Part shown: positions 29,832 to 37,855 of the stretch, piece by piece | Numbering within the stretch: the first letter of the stretch is position 1 | How the letters are laid out: each line of letters starts with the position of its first letter | Assembly: GCA_009777095.1 (NCBI GenBank) | Contig: WRMN01000019.1 | Location: 1 to 37,963 of the forward strand | Direction of reading: 5' to 3' | Origin: Bacteroidales bacterium | GTDB lineage: Bacteria; Bacteroidota; Bacteroidia; Bacteroidales; UBA932 | Length of the DNA stretch: 37,963 nt | The notes under the pieces: model-generated | Database searches by the model: none | Told to the model about the DNA's origin: nothing | The model's input: only the letters and a program-made list of their open reading frames with translations | Translations under genes and position numbers: made by a program

Positions 29832-32243
29832 ATGAAAAAGCGCATCATTTTACTTAGCCTGCTTCTTTTGAGCTTCTGCTATGTGCAGGCCGCCCGCAGC
29901 AATACTGTTCGTATTAAGGGAGTAGTCATTGATAAAACAACCGAAAGCCCTTTGGAGTTTGGAACGGTAAGTTTATCCGACAGCGTCGGCAAAATAATTG
30001 CCGTAAATACTACTAACGAACAGGGTGAATTTACGCTGACAGCGCCGATAGGCGAATATAGCTTGAAAATTTCGTATGTAGGTTATGCAGATGTTATACA
30101 ACCGATAGCTATAACGAAAGCTGAAGGTGAAATAAATATCGGGGAAATAACCATTGAGCCCGATGCCCAGCAATTAGGCGCCGTAGTAGTGAGCGCAAAG
30201 AAACCAAGCGTCGAACGCCAGATTGATAAATTGGTGATTAACATAGCCAACACCATAGCTGCCGACAACAGTACGGCCTTGGAACTGCTGAAGAAAGCGC
30301 CGGGAGTGGTGATTGACCGAGACGGCAATGTAACGCTGAACGGACAAGCCGTAGAGGTGTGGGTGGATAATCGGCCTACCCAGCTTAGCGGTCAGAATTT
30401 GGCAGCCTTGCTGAATGCTACCGAAGGCACTACCATCGACAAGATTGAGATTATAGACAATCCCTCTAGCAAGTATGATGCAGCAGGCAGCGGCGGTATC
30501 ATTAATATTAAAACGAAGAAAAATTTTATGCAGGGCTTTAACGGTAATGTCAGAGCCGGTTATACGCAATATGTAGAAAATACGGAGGGCTATTACTATG
30601 GCGCTAATGGCTCCCTAAACCTCAACTACCGCAACGATGCAATCAGTACTTTCCTCAATTACGGCGTACAACGCATGGAAGGATTTGCCGATATTTTGGA
30701 AGATGTTAAATTCGACAACGGCTACCAACGTCACGGCGAGAACCTGATGAAATATTATTACACCCCTCATAATATCAAAACCGGCATTGATTATTTTATT
30801 GATAAAAAGAATACCATAGGATTGATTGGAAGTTTCAGTTTCCTCTCCGGAGAAGAGACGAGCAGCGGCACTGCGCTTTCCCAACAACCTCAAATAAGCT
30901 CTGAAAGTTCCGATAATAATACCAGCGCCTTCCGAAATGCTTCGTTAAACTTAAATTATACGCGCCTGTTCGGCGAAGACGGCAACCATGATCTAACCGC
31001 CAATTTAGACTATATTTACTATGGTACTAATCCAAAACAATTCAGTCATACGGTTTATTACAATCCGTCTTCCGATTCGATATTTCAAAATAATTCCGAC
31101 CAGATAACACAGGTCTTGTCGGCCAAGTTAGACTATACCCGCCCGATTAACCAAACGATGAAGATGGAAGTCGGCGGAAAAATCGGCTTTTCGCATAACG
31201 ACAGTGAAATTTTGCGTAACGACTTTCTGAGCAGCGGCTGGCAAATAAATAACGGACTTAGCAACGCTTTTGAGTATGATGAAATGATAAGCGCCTTATA
31301 TGCCAATTATAGCTGGCAAATTGACAAGCAGTGGAGCGCCAAAGCCGGTTTGCGTTGGGAAAACACCTATTACAAAGGAAAATGGAAAACCAATAATCGC
31401 ACAACTTCAGATAATTACAACGATTTCTTTCCAACCTTATTCCTCGGTTATACGCCGCAGGCGAAACATATATTCAGCCTGTCCTATACCCGACGCTTAA
31501 ATCGACCTAACTATTGGCAAATCAATCCTTTTAAGCGTTATGTAGGCCCCTATATGTATGTTCAGGGAAATCCGGAATTGTCGCCTTCTTACTCCGATAA
31601 TATCACTTTCTCTTATACGGCTTTTCAGGTGTTGAATATAGGAGCGCGTTTTAATTACAACAAAGGAATGATAGTGCAGGTGCCTGAATATGACGATATT
31701 TCAGGACACACCGGCTATACCATGGGGAATTTTGGGCATAATCAGTATGTCGGAATTTGGGTACAGTTGTCAGGACTGCCCGTTACCAAATGGTGGTATC
31801 AGACCCTTGGAGTTTATGGCGCTTATATAGAAAACGACGATAATACCTCCACTACTCGTTCTACGCAGGCCAATCTTTCCTTTAACACTACCTTGCTGCT
31901 TGATAAAACATGGTCGATGGAAATATCAGGCTGGCTGCAAACCCCTACTATATGGGGCTATTACGACATGAGGGCTCAGGGCAGCGTGGATATAGGTGTT
32001 AAAAAGAGTTTTTGCAACAATCAAGGCGCTGTATCTTTATATTTTGATGATATTTTCAAAACACAACGTACTCGTCTTAACATGGCGCTCGGAGGTATGG
32101 AAAGCTATCTCGAACAGGTTAACAGTACCCGTGCTATTCGTTTTTCTTTCTCATGGCGTTTTGGGAAGATGAGCGCTCCGACCAAACAACGCAAGGTAGG
32201 CCAGCAGGAGGAGATGGAACGTATGGGCAGCGGAGGGAAGTAG
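29832..32243 (+). CDS. Outer-membrane beta-barrel protein (TonB-receptor-like)
   Basis: An 803-residue protein with a signal peptide (cleaved near residue 21, YVQA), a carboxypeptidase-regulatory-like domain (about 25-110), a plug-like region with LGAVVVSAKKP, LLKKAPGVVIDRDGNVTLNG and SSKYDAAGSGGIINIKTKK, then a long barrel rich in aromatic and polar strands. It belongs to the Bacteroidota group of outer-membrane barrel proteins similar to, but not the same as, SusC. No TonB-box is obvious to me. Its place at the end of the ABC operon suggests a tripartite-like route out of, or a sensor at, the cell surface; that is inference. Confidence 0.92.
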   Translation: MKKRIILLSLLLLSFCYVQAARSNTVRIKGVVIDKTTESPLEFGTVSLSDSVGKIIAVNTTNEQGEFTLTAPIGEYSLKISYVGYADVIQPIAITKAEGEINIGEITIEPDAQQLGAVVVSAKKPSVERQIDKLVINIANTIAADNSTALELLKKAPGVVIDRDGNVTLNGQAVEVWVDNRPTQLSGQNLAALLNATEGTTIDKIEIIDNPSSKYDAAGSGGIINIKTKKNFMQGFNGNVRAGYTQYVENTEGYYYGANGSLNLNYRNDAISTFLNYGVQRMEGFADILEDVKFDNGYQRHGENLMKYYYTPHNIKTGIDYFIDKKNTIGLIGSFSFLSGEETSSGTALSQQPQISSESSDNNTSAFRNASLNLNYTRLFGEDGNHDLTANLDYIYYGTNPKQFSHTVYYNPSSDSIFQNNSDQITQVLSAKLDYTRPINQTMKMEVGGKIGFSHNDSEILRNDFLSSGWQINNGLSNAFEYDEMISALYANYSWQIDKQWSAKAGLRWENTYYKGKWKTNNRTTSDNYNDFFPTLFLGYTPQAKHIFSLSYTRRLNRPNYWQINPFKRYVGPYMYVQGNPELSPSYSDNITFSYTAFQVLNIGARFNYNKGMIVQVPEYDDISGHTGYTMGNFGHNQYVGIWVQLSGLPVTKWWYQTLGVYGAYIENDDNTSTTRSTQANLSFNTTLLLDKTWSMEISGWLQTPTIWGYYDMRAQGSVDIGVKKSFCNNQGAVSLYFDDIFKTQRTRLNMALGGMESYLEQVNSTRAIRFSFSWRFGKMSAPTKQRKVGQQEEMERMGSGGK

Positions 32244-32262
32244 ATAATTTTTCTCAGGAAAA

Positions 32263-32313
32263 ATGTATAGAGACAAAATTAATGAATTGATACAATGGAA
32301 AATAAACATCTGA
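32263..32313 (+). pseudogene. Possible remnant of an AAA-ATPase gene start
   Basis: A 16-codon frame reads MYRDKINELIQWK then INI and a stop. This resembles the usual N-terminus of Bacteroidota AAA/DUF4143 ATPases (M-x-R...L-x-x-WK...). No P-loop follows in any frame, so if real it is a deletion remnant. It is only suggestive, because it is so short. Confidence 0.25.
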
Positions 32314-32465
32314 ATAACAACTTATAATTCATAACTCATAACAAAAAAGGCTGTCCGAAAAATTCCATACAGGCATCAGCGCGAACTTCTTCGCACCCGA
32401 ATCGAAGATTTTTCTTCCCTCAGATATGCCGATAATGTATTCATTTCTATGAAAAAAGAAACTAT

Positions 32466-32500
32466 TTTGCAAATGTAAGCATAAATTTCGTACATTTGCA
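32466..32500 (+). promoter_or_regulatory. hydG promoter with symmetric palindrome
   Basis: TTTG (32466-32469), a 21-base spacer and TACATTTG (32491-32498) suggest the promoter; the start would be near 32505. TGCAAATGTA (32468-32477) and TACATTTGCA (32491-32500) are perfect 10-bp inverted repeats with a 13-base spacer, covering both promoter boxes. A dimeric regulator could bind here. Partly the symmetry comes from the -7 box itself. Confidence 0.6.
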
Positions 32501-32523
32501 GGTTATCTCATAATTTATTATTA

Positions 32524-33948
32524 ATGAAATTCACACCGGAAAAATATAGTCTGCCCGATATCCCCATGAGGCCCTTTATTGACGTAAAGGAGATAGAGGA
32601 TTTCCTTGCCGGGCCTAAGCCCGACAGGCAGGAAGTGGTAGAAATAATCGCCAAATCGCTGAATAAACAGCGACTGAGCTTGCAAGATGCAGCCGCTTTG
32701 ATTAAGGCCGACGACCCCGAAAGCGTTGCCATTATCAAACAGGCAGCCAAGGAATTAAAACAGGCCGTTTACGGCAATCGCATCGTCTTGTTTGCACCCT
32801 TGTATGTGGGTAATTATTGTATGAATAACTGCGCCTACTGCGGGTTTCGTGCGGAAAATAAAGAGGCGGTACGCATCACCCTGAGCCGCGAGCAGTTGAT
32901 TCATGAGGTAGAGGCTTTAGAAGACGAGGGGCAGAAGCGGTTGATATTAGTCTTCGGCGAGCATAAGCGTTATTCGGCGGACTTTATTGCTGACACGGCG
33001 CGTACGGTCTATAGCGTGAAGAAGGGGCACGGTGAAATCCGCCGCGTAAACATTAACGCCGCCCCTTTGGATATTGAAGGCTTTCGTAAGGTGAAAGAGG
33101 CGGGGATAGGCACCTACCAGATTTTTCAGGAAACCTATCACCCCGAAATGTATAAGTTCTACCATTTGGCCGGTCCCAAAAGAGATTATAACTACCGACT
33201 GACCGCCCTCGACCGCGCTCAGGAAGCGGGTTTGGACGATGTGGGCATAGGTGCGCTTTTCGGCCTCTATGATTGGCGTTTCGAGGCCTTAGCCTTGCTG
33301 CGCCACACCAACCACCTCGAAGCCTGCTATAATGTGGGGCCGCATACCATTTCGTTTCCTCGTATGCAGGCGGCTTCCAACATGGTTTTCAATAAAAAAT
33401 ATGAGATGAGCGATGCCGATTATGCGCGCATGGTAGCTATTCTCCGCTTGGCTGTTCCCTATACCGGCCTCATTTGTACGGCCCGCGAAAATGCTGAGGT
33501 ACGGCGCGAAGTGATGCAGTACGGCGTATCGCAAATTGATGGCGGCGCTAAATTGGAACTGGGCGCTTATTCCGAAGATACCGAAGCCCCGCAGAATTTG
33601 AACCGCGAGCAGTTTCATGTAAGTGATTCCCGTTCCTTACACCATGTGATTGACTCCTTGTTAGATGAGGGCTACCTGCCTTCCTTCTGTACGGCATGTT
33701 ATCGAAAAGGCCGCACAGGCGAACATTTTATGGAATTTTCGGTGCCGGGATTTATTAAACGCTTTTGTACGCCCAATGCCATTTTTACCTTAGCAGAATA
33801 TCTTGAAGATTATGCCTCGGAAACGCAAAAACAGAAGGGCTATAAACTTATCGAAAACCAGTTGCAGGAATTAGACGGACAATTGGCGGAGCAAATTCGT
33901 AGCACCCTCCAGCGTATTAAACAGGGAGAGAGAGACCTGTATCAATAA
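32524..33948 (+). CDS. hydG: [FeFe]-hydrogenase maturase HydG (radical SAM)
   Basis: A 474-residue radical SAM tyrosine lyase that makes the CO and cyanide ligands for the H-cluster. The radical SAM cluster site is C99-x3-C103-x2-C106 in YVGNYCMNNCAYCGF. The HydG-specific C-terminal cluster site is C389-x2-C392-x22-C415 (FCTACYRKG to KRFC). Both are present, so it is a true HydG, not the related ThiH. It leads a run of four genes ending in hydF. HydE and the hydrogenase itself are not in the window. The organism therefore likely produces or uses H2 in fermentation. Confidence 0.97.
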   Translation: MKFTPEKYSLPDIPMRPFIDVKEIEDFLAGPKPDRQEVVEIIAKSLNKQRLSLQDAAALIKADDPESVAIIKQAAKELKQAVYGNRIVLFAPLYVGNYCMNNCAYCGFRAENKEAVRITLSREQLIHEVEALEDEGQKRLILVFGEHKRYSADFIADTARTVYSVKKGHGEIRRVNINAAPLDIEGFRKVKEAGIGTYQIFQETYHPEMYKFYHLAGPKRDYNYRLTALDRAQEAGLDDVGIGALFGLYDWRFEALALLRHTNHLEACYNVGPHTISFPRMQAASNMVFNKKYEMSDADYARMVAILRLAVPYTGLICTARENAEVRREVMQYGVSQIDGGAKLELGAYSEDTEAPQNLNREQFHVSDSRSLHHVIDSLLDEGYLPSFCTACYRKGRTGEHFMEFSVPGFIKRFCTPNAIFTLAEYLEDYASETQKQKGYKLIENQLQELDGQLAEQIRSTLQRIKQGERDLYQ

Positions 33949-33974
33949 ATAATTAAAAATGAATAATGAATAAT
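33949..33974. repeat. Word repeat between hydG and the EamA gene
   Basis: AATTAAAAATGAATAATGAATAATG joins a stutter of ATGAATA words to the start codon of the next gene. It is one of several such short intergenic stutters in this window. Confidence 0.5.
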
Positions 33975-34392
33975 GTGGAAATGGTACGCTATATTATCAG
34001 CAATATTTGCAGCCTTAACGGCAATATTTGCTAAAATAGGAATTAGAAATATTGATTCTAACCTTGCTACAGCAATACGTACCTGTGTGATTATCATAAT
34101 AACATGGGGCATTGTTATTGCTTCTAACAGTTTTTGGGAAATTAAGAACTTAACGAAAAATAATTGGACATTTTTAATCTTATCTGGAGTAGCCACGGGT
34201 CTATCGTGGTTGTTTTATTTTAAAGCATTACAAGAGGGAGACGCTTCAAAAGTAGCGCCAATTGATAAATTAAGTGTAGTATTCACAATTTTATTATCGT
34301 TCTTGATTCTAAGAGAGCCTTTTAGTTGGAAAGTGTTACTTGGCGGATTGTGTATAGCAGGAGGCTCGCTTATAATTCTTATGGATAAATAA
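33973..34392 (+). CDS. Half-size EamA/DMT-type transporter
   Basis: A 139-residue membrane protein with about five hydrophobic segments (e.g. YAILSAIFAALTAIFAKIGI, AIRTCVIIIITWGIVIAS, TFLILSGVATGLSWLFYFKA, LSVVFTILLSFLILRE, VLLGGLCIAGGSLIIL). The EamA signature is seen in FYFKALQEGDASKVAPIDKLSVV and the last helices. Normal DMT transporters have two such domains; single-domain ones must pair. The function is unknown. It starts 24 bp after hydG and its stop codon lies in a word repeat. Confidence 0.9.
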   Translation: MWKWYAILSAIFAALTAIFAKIGIRNIDSNLATAIRTCVIIIITWGIVIASNSFWEIKNLTKNNWTFLILSGVATGLSWLFYFKALQEGDASKVAPIDKLSVVFTILLSFLILREPFSWKVLLGGLCIAGGSLIILMDK

Positions 34393-34409
34393 CTCATAAC
34401 TCATAATTC
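34389..34409. repeat. ATAACTCATAACTCATAATTC word repeat
   Basis: A permuted version of the words at 3767-3792 and 32324-32342. It overlaps the stop codon of the EamA gene and ends three bases before the next gene. Confidence 0.65.
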
Positions 34410-34412
34410 CTC

Positions 34413-36485
34413 ATGCGTACCGCCTACTGTCCGTCATTGCGAGTGAAACGAAGCAATCTTGCTTTCTGCCCGTCATTGCAAGTGAAACGAAGCAATCTTG
34501 CTTTCTGCTTACTGCTTACAGCCTTCTGCTTACTGAACCCACCTTTGGGCGCATACGCAGGAAATAACTCTCAATTCTCAACTCTCAACTCTCAATTAAC
34601 AAAGGATACCCTCACCATTCTTTTTACCCACGATTTACATTCCTATTTTGAAGGGACGAAGGAGCAAGATGCGCAGGGGAATACCCGCAGGGTAGGGGGG
34701 TATGCCCGCTTGGCGTCTGAAATTAATCGTTTGCGCGCCGACCGACCTGATAAAACCTTGCTGCTCGATGCCGGCGATGCAGTGATGGGGACTTTTTACC
34801 ATTTGCTCTTTGTCTCACAGTTTGCCGAGTTGCAAATAATGAACAAAATGGGCTATGATGCCTTAACCATAGGCAACCACGATTTTGATTTAGGCGCTAC
34901 GGCCCTTCAGGAAGCCATTGATAATGGCGAATATATTCTTCACAAGGAAGGACTTGGAACAAATCCGACCATTATTACTTCTAATCTGCACGGTTTGCGA
35001 GGCACAGAGGACTACCTTGTCTTTGAAAAAGCCGGTTATCGAATTGGTGTTTTCGCGCTACTGGGAAAAGGCGCTCTGAAAGAAATTGCTATGGACAATG
35101 AGGAACTTCGTGTTATTCCAAAGAAAATCAGTCGAACGAAGTTAAAGGAACTGCGTCGTAATCACAATGTTACCGACACCGACCTTTTGAAGCCTTATAC
35201 CATAAGTTTTGAAGACCCTGTTTTGACGGCCCAAAGAATGGTCGAAATTTTACGGGAAGAAGAAAAAGTGGACATTGTTATCTGCCTCTCGCATTCGGGT
35301 AACGATAAACGGCGTAGAGCTTCGGAAGATGAACAATTGGCAAGGCGAGTGCCCGGTATCGACGTGATTATCAGTGGACACTCGCATACAGTACTCAAAG
35401 ATCCGCTAATGCGTAACCACACCCTTATAGCTTCTGCCGGTAATTATGGAAAATATTTAGGCCTCATTAAATTAGTATCTTCTAACAATAATAAGGCAAA
35501 AGTTCTTGATTACCGCTTAATAGAAATAAATGAGGATATTGCAGAAGATTCGTTAGTGAAAACCGCCGTAGAAAAATTCAGGCAGATGCTTGATATTCAC
35601 TTTTTGCAGCCTGTCGGACTATCCTTTGATAAGCCGTTGGCCATGAACAAGTTGTTTTTATCGGCAACCTCCGACGGTTTAGCTTTGGGTTCTTTGATTG
35701 CAGACGCTTTTAAGTACACCGCTCAACAAAATGATAATCAGCATATTGATATAGCTATAGCGCCGCGGGGAACTATTCGTTCCGACCTTTTCACGGGGCC
35801 GATAACTGCTGCCGATGTTTTTCAGATTCTTTCTTTGGGTAAGGTTTCTGCTTTACAATGGGGCTATCCCTTGGTGAAATTGTATGTTACAGGAAAGGAA
35901 TTGAGGGATATATGCGAGGTAGATGCCTGTGTTTCCAAGTTTATGACGGATATGCAGTTGTTTTTCAGCGGCTTGCGCTATTCCTATAATTCGAGCAGCC
36001 TGATTTTCAATAGGGTAAAGAAGATAGAGGTGATGGACAGTTCCGGGAATTATGTAGAGGTGGTTAATAAGCAATTATATAGCGTAGTATGTGGGTTATA
36101 CACAGCCAAATTAGTTGGTTTAATGGTAGATAAGTCTTTCAGCATTCTTTCGGCCAAGCCCAAGGATTCCGTCGGTAATAGTATAACTGACTTAAATACA
36201 GCCATTATCATTGATGAAAAAGGAAAGGAGCTCAAAGAATGGTTAGCCCTTCAATCCTATCTTCAATCCTTCCCTGTTGATAAGGATAACTTGCCTCAAA
36301 TCAGCTTCTCCGACAAACTCTCCAATCGTAAAATCAAGGAAAAAGGCTTTTCTTTGGCAAAAGAGATTAAGTATATGAATAACTTTGCTTTATACGTATA
36401 TATAACATCTTTATTGCTCAGTATAACATTTATGTTTCTTTCATATATAATAACAAGAAAAATAATCAGATACTATAGAAAATGA
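34413..36485 (+). CDS. Metallophosphatase/5'-nucleotidase-like, membrane-anchored, repeat-derived N-terminus
   Basis: A frame of 690 codons from ATG 34413. The metallophosphatase motifs are all present: D74-x-H76 in FTHDLHS, GD (121-122), GNHD (154-157), LSHSGND and GHSHT. A 5'-nucleotidase C-terminal domain follows (APRGTIRSDLF, GPITAADVFQIL), then a C-terminal membrane span (FALYVYITSLLLSITFMFLS) with a basic end. It should hydrolyse nucleotides or UDP-sugars outside the cytoplasm. The first 64 residues come from repeats (34431-34507 and 34569-34600). The real start may be GTG 34482 (V24), giving VKRSNLAFCLLLTAFCLL then NPPLGAYAG, a good signal peptide. It overlaps hydF by four bases (ATGA), so it is co-transcribed with it. 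Confidence 0.9.
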   Translation: MRTAYCPSLRVKRSNLAFCPSLQVKRSNLAFCLLLTAFCLLNPPLGAYAGNNSQFSTLNSQLTKDTLTILFTHDLHSYFEGTKEQDAQGNTRRVGGYARLASEINRLRADRPDKTLLLDAGDAVMGTFYHLLFVSQFAELQIMNKMGYDALTIGNHDFDLGATALQEAIDNGEYILHKEGLGTNPTIITSNLHGLRGTEDYLVFEKAGYRIGVFALLGKGALKEIAMDNEELRVIPKKISRTKLKELRRNHNVTDTDLLKPYTISFEDPVLTAQRMVEILREEEKVDIVICLSHSGNDKRRRASEDEQLARRVPGIDVIISGHSHTVLKDPLMRNHTLIASAGNYGKYLGLIKLVSSNNNKAKVLDYRLIEINEDIAEDSLVKTAVEKFRQMLDIHFLQPVGLSFDKPLAMNKLFLSATSDGLALGSLIADAFKYTAQQNDNQHIDIAIAPRGTIRSDLFTGPITAADVFQILSLGKVSALQWGYPLVKLYVTGKELRDICEVDACVSKFMTDMQLFFSGLRYSYNSSSLIFNRVKKIEVMDSSGNYVEVVNKQLYSVVCGLYTAKLVGLMVDKSFSILSAKPKDSVGNSITDLNTAIIIDEKGKELKEWLALQSYLQSFPVDKDNLPQISFSDKLSNRKIKEKGFSLAKEIKYMNNFALYVYITSLLLSITFMFLSYIITRKIIRYYRK
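34431..34507 (+). repeat. 39-bp tandem repeat CCGTCATTGCGAGTGAAACG type
   Basis: Two copies (34431-34468 and 34470-34507) with period 39, differing at one base (G/A). The unit matches in spirit the widespread GTCATTGCGAG...AAGCAATCT dispersed repeat of bacterial genomes. Because 39 is a multiple of three, the frame stays open and codes CPSLRVKRSNLAF twice. Confidence 0.85.
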
Positions 36486-37687
36486 CCAATAGTACCGTTC
36501 GTTTGCATATAGGCCTGTTCGGTCGGCGTAATACAGGAAAAAGTTCGGTCATCAATTGCTTAACCGGACAAAATTTATCTATTGTATCCGACATTCCGGG
36601 TACCACTACCGACCCTGTAAAAAAAGCAGTGGAAATTCCAGGCCTTGGCTCGGTAGTGCTCATTGACACCGCCGGTATCGACGATGTGGGCACACTGGGA
36701 ACCCAACGGGTGAATAAAACGCTACAGGCGATTAAACAGGTAGATATAGCTGTTGTGGTATTTTCTGAGAACCATTTTGCCAAGGAAGAACGAGCTTTGG
36801 TAAGCCGCTTGCAAGAACTGCAAATTCCCTTTATTTTGTTGCATAATAAATCGGACGAACAAGCGGCAGACAGCGCAGCGGCAGGGGAGTTAATTGAGCG
36901 TTATAAAGTCGATTTTTTAGATTTTTCGGCCAAAACAGGAGAAAATATAGAAACCTTGTTGCTATTGTTGCAGAAAAATATACCGGAGAACTTCGGCAAA
37001 CAAGCTACATTATTCGGCGACAGGCTTAAAATCGGCGATTGGGTATTGCTAATTACCCCAATAGATTCCGAAGCGCCCGCAGGCCGTATGATTCTGCCGC
37101 AGGTGCAGGCTATCCGCGAGGCCTTGGATTATAATTGCATAGCAGTAGTGCTCAAAGAAACAGAGGTCGAAGACTTTATGCGCCGCAGCAATATAACTCC
37201 GGCCTTGGTAATTACCGACAGCCAGCTTTTTGGTAAAATCGACGGACTGATTGCTCCCGAAATCCCGCTTACCAGCTTCAGTATTCTCTTAGCCCGACAA
37301 AAAGGTGATTTTGAAGCCTACCTGAAAGGCACGCCTCATATTGATAAATTGCAGAACGGCGATAGGATTTTAATCATGGAAAGTTGCTCGCACCACAGCA
37401 CCTGCGACGATATAGGCCGCGTGAAAATTCCCCGCTGGCTGTGTGAGTACACCGGCCGCCAACTCGAATTTGATGTGGCGCCCGGATTAGCAGAACCGCC
37501 GCGCCCCATAAATGAATACGCCTTAGTAGTGCAGTGCGGCGGCTGCATGATTACCCGCAGGCAATTGCACAATCGCCTGCAAGCCGCTATCAACGCCAAT
37601 ATCCCCATAACTAACTATGGTATGGCCATTGCTTATATCAAGGGCAGTTGGCACAGAAGCGTGGAGTTGTTTAGGGATATTCAGTAA
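36482..37687 (+). CDS. hydF: [FeFe]-hydrogenase maturation GTPase HydF
   Basis: A 401-residue scaffold protein that receives the 2Fe subcluster made by HydE/HydG and hands it to the hydrogenase. The GTPase motifs are G14-RRNTGKS (14-21), PGTTTD, DTAG (62-65) and the NKSD. The HydF-specific cluster ligands are C302-x-H304 (CSHHSTC) and C352-x2-C355 (CGGC), with 47 residues between H304 and C352, the usual distance. It is the last gene of the hydG group and starts by ATGA overlap with the previous gene. Its stop codon is part of a long hairpin. Confidence 0.97.
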   Translation: MTNSTVRLHIGLFGRRNTGKSSVINCLTGQNLSIVSDIPGTTTDPVKKAVEIPGLGSVVLIDTAGIDDVGTLGTQRVNKTLQAIKQVDIAVVVFSENHFAKEERALVSRLQELQIPFILLHNKSDEQAADSAAAGELIERYKVDFLDFSAKTGENIETLLLLLQKNIPENFGKQATLFGDRLKIGDWVLLITPIDSEAPAGRMILPQVQAIREALDYNCIAVVLKETEVEDFMRRSNITPALVITDSQLFGKIDGLIAPEIPLTSFSILLARQKGDFEAYLKGTPHIDKLQNGDRILIMESCSHHSTCDDIGRVKIPRWLCEYTGRQLEFDVAPGLAEPPRPINEYALVVQCGGCMITRRQLHNRLQAAINANIPITNYGMAIAYIKGSWHRSVELFRDIQ

Positions 37688-37742
37688 AATCAAGAAAATC
37701 CTGCCAAAATGTTTTACCATGAGCAGGATTTTCTTGATTTTA
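37685..37742 (+). terminator. Long hairpin containing the hydF stop codon
   Basis: The 20-bp arms TAAAATCAAGAAAATCCTGC (37685-37704) and GCAGGATTTTCTTGATTTTA (37723-37742) are perfectly complementary with an 18-base loop. The right arm ends TTTTA. It probably terminates the hydG-hydF transcript. The AATCAAGAAAATCCTG word is of the dispersed-repeat type common in this phylum. Confidence 0.75.
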
Positions 37743-37746
37743 GGTC

Positions 37747-37807
37747 TAATGGTCAAAAAGTATGATGAGTTTACCCTAAAAAAGGCTTAATGGTCAAAAA
37801 GTATGAT
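37747..37807. repeat. Two exact 20-bp direct repeats at putative IS end
   Basis: TAATGGTCAAAAAGTATGAT occurs at 37747-37766 and again at 37788-37807, period 41. They lie between the hydF hairpin and the transposase 3' end, and may mark or include an insertion-sequence terminus. Confidence 0.7.
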
Positions 37808-37809
37808 AT

Positions 37810-37855
37810 TTTTTAGCAAGAGAGATGCCCAATTGGGCATCTCTCTTGCTAAAAA
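37810..37855. terminator. 46-bp perfect palindrome at the transposase stop
   Basis: TTTTTAGCAAGAGAGATGCC and its exact complement meet at an AATT centre, 21-bp arms in all. It includes the stop codon of the minus-strand gene. The arms end in T on the left and A on the right, so no U-run follows the stem on either strand. It may block transcription entering the element, or act as a two-way stop. Confidence 0.6.

Larger units (their letters stand above)
32244..32523. other. Intergenic region before hydG
   Basis: About 280 bp. It contains the possible remnant at 32263-32313, a word repeat (ATAATTCATAACTCATAAC at 32324-32342), a stretch at 32346-32420 that looks like half of a terminator-type element (AAAAAAGGCTGTCCGAAAAA, no opposite arm) and the hydG promoter region at 32466-32500. 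Nothing else is recognised. Confidence 0.6.

Noticed and set aside
34431-34507. Tandem repeat as a possible CRISPR array
   Set aside because: Only two units with a one-base spacer between them; no spacers, no cas genes, and the units are of a known dispersed repeat type.
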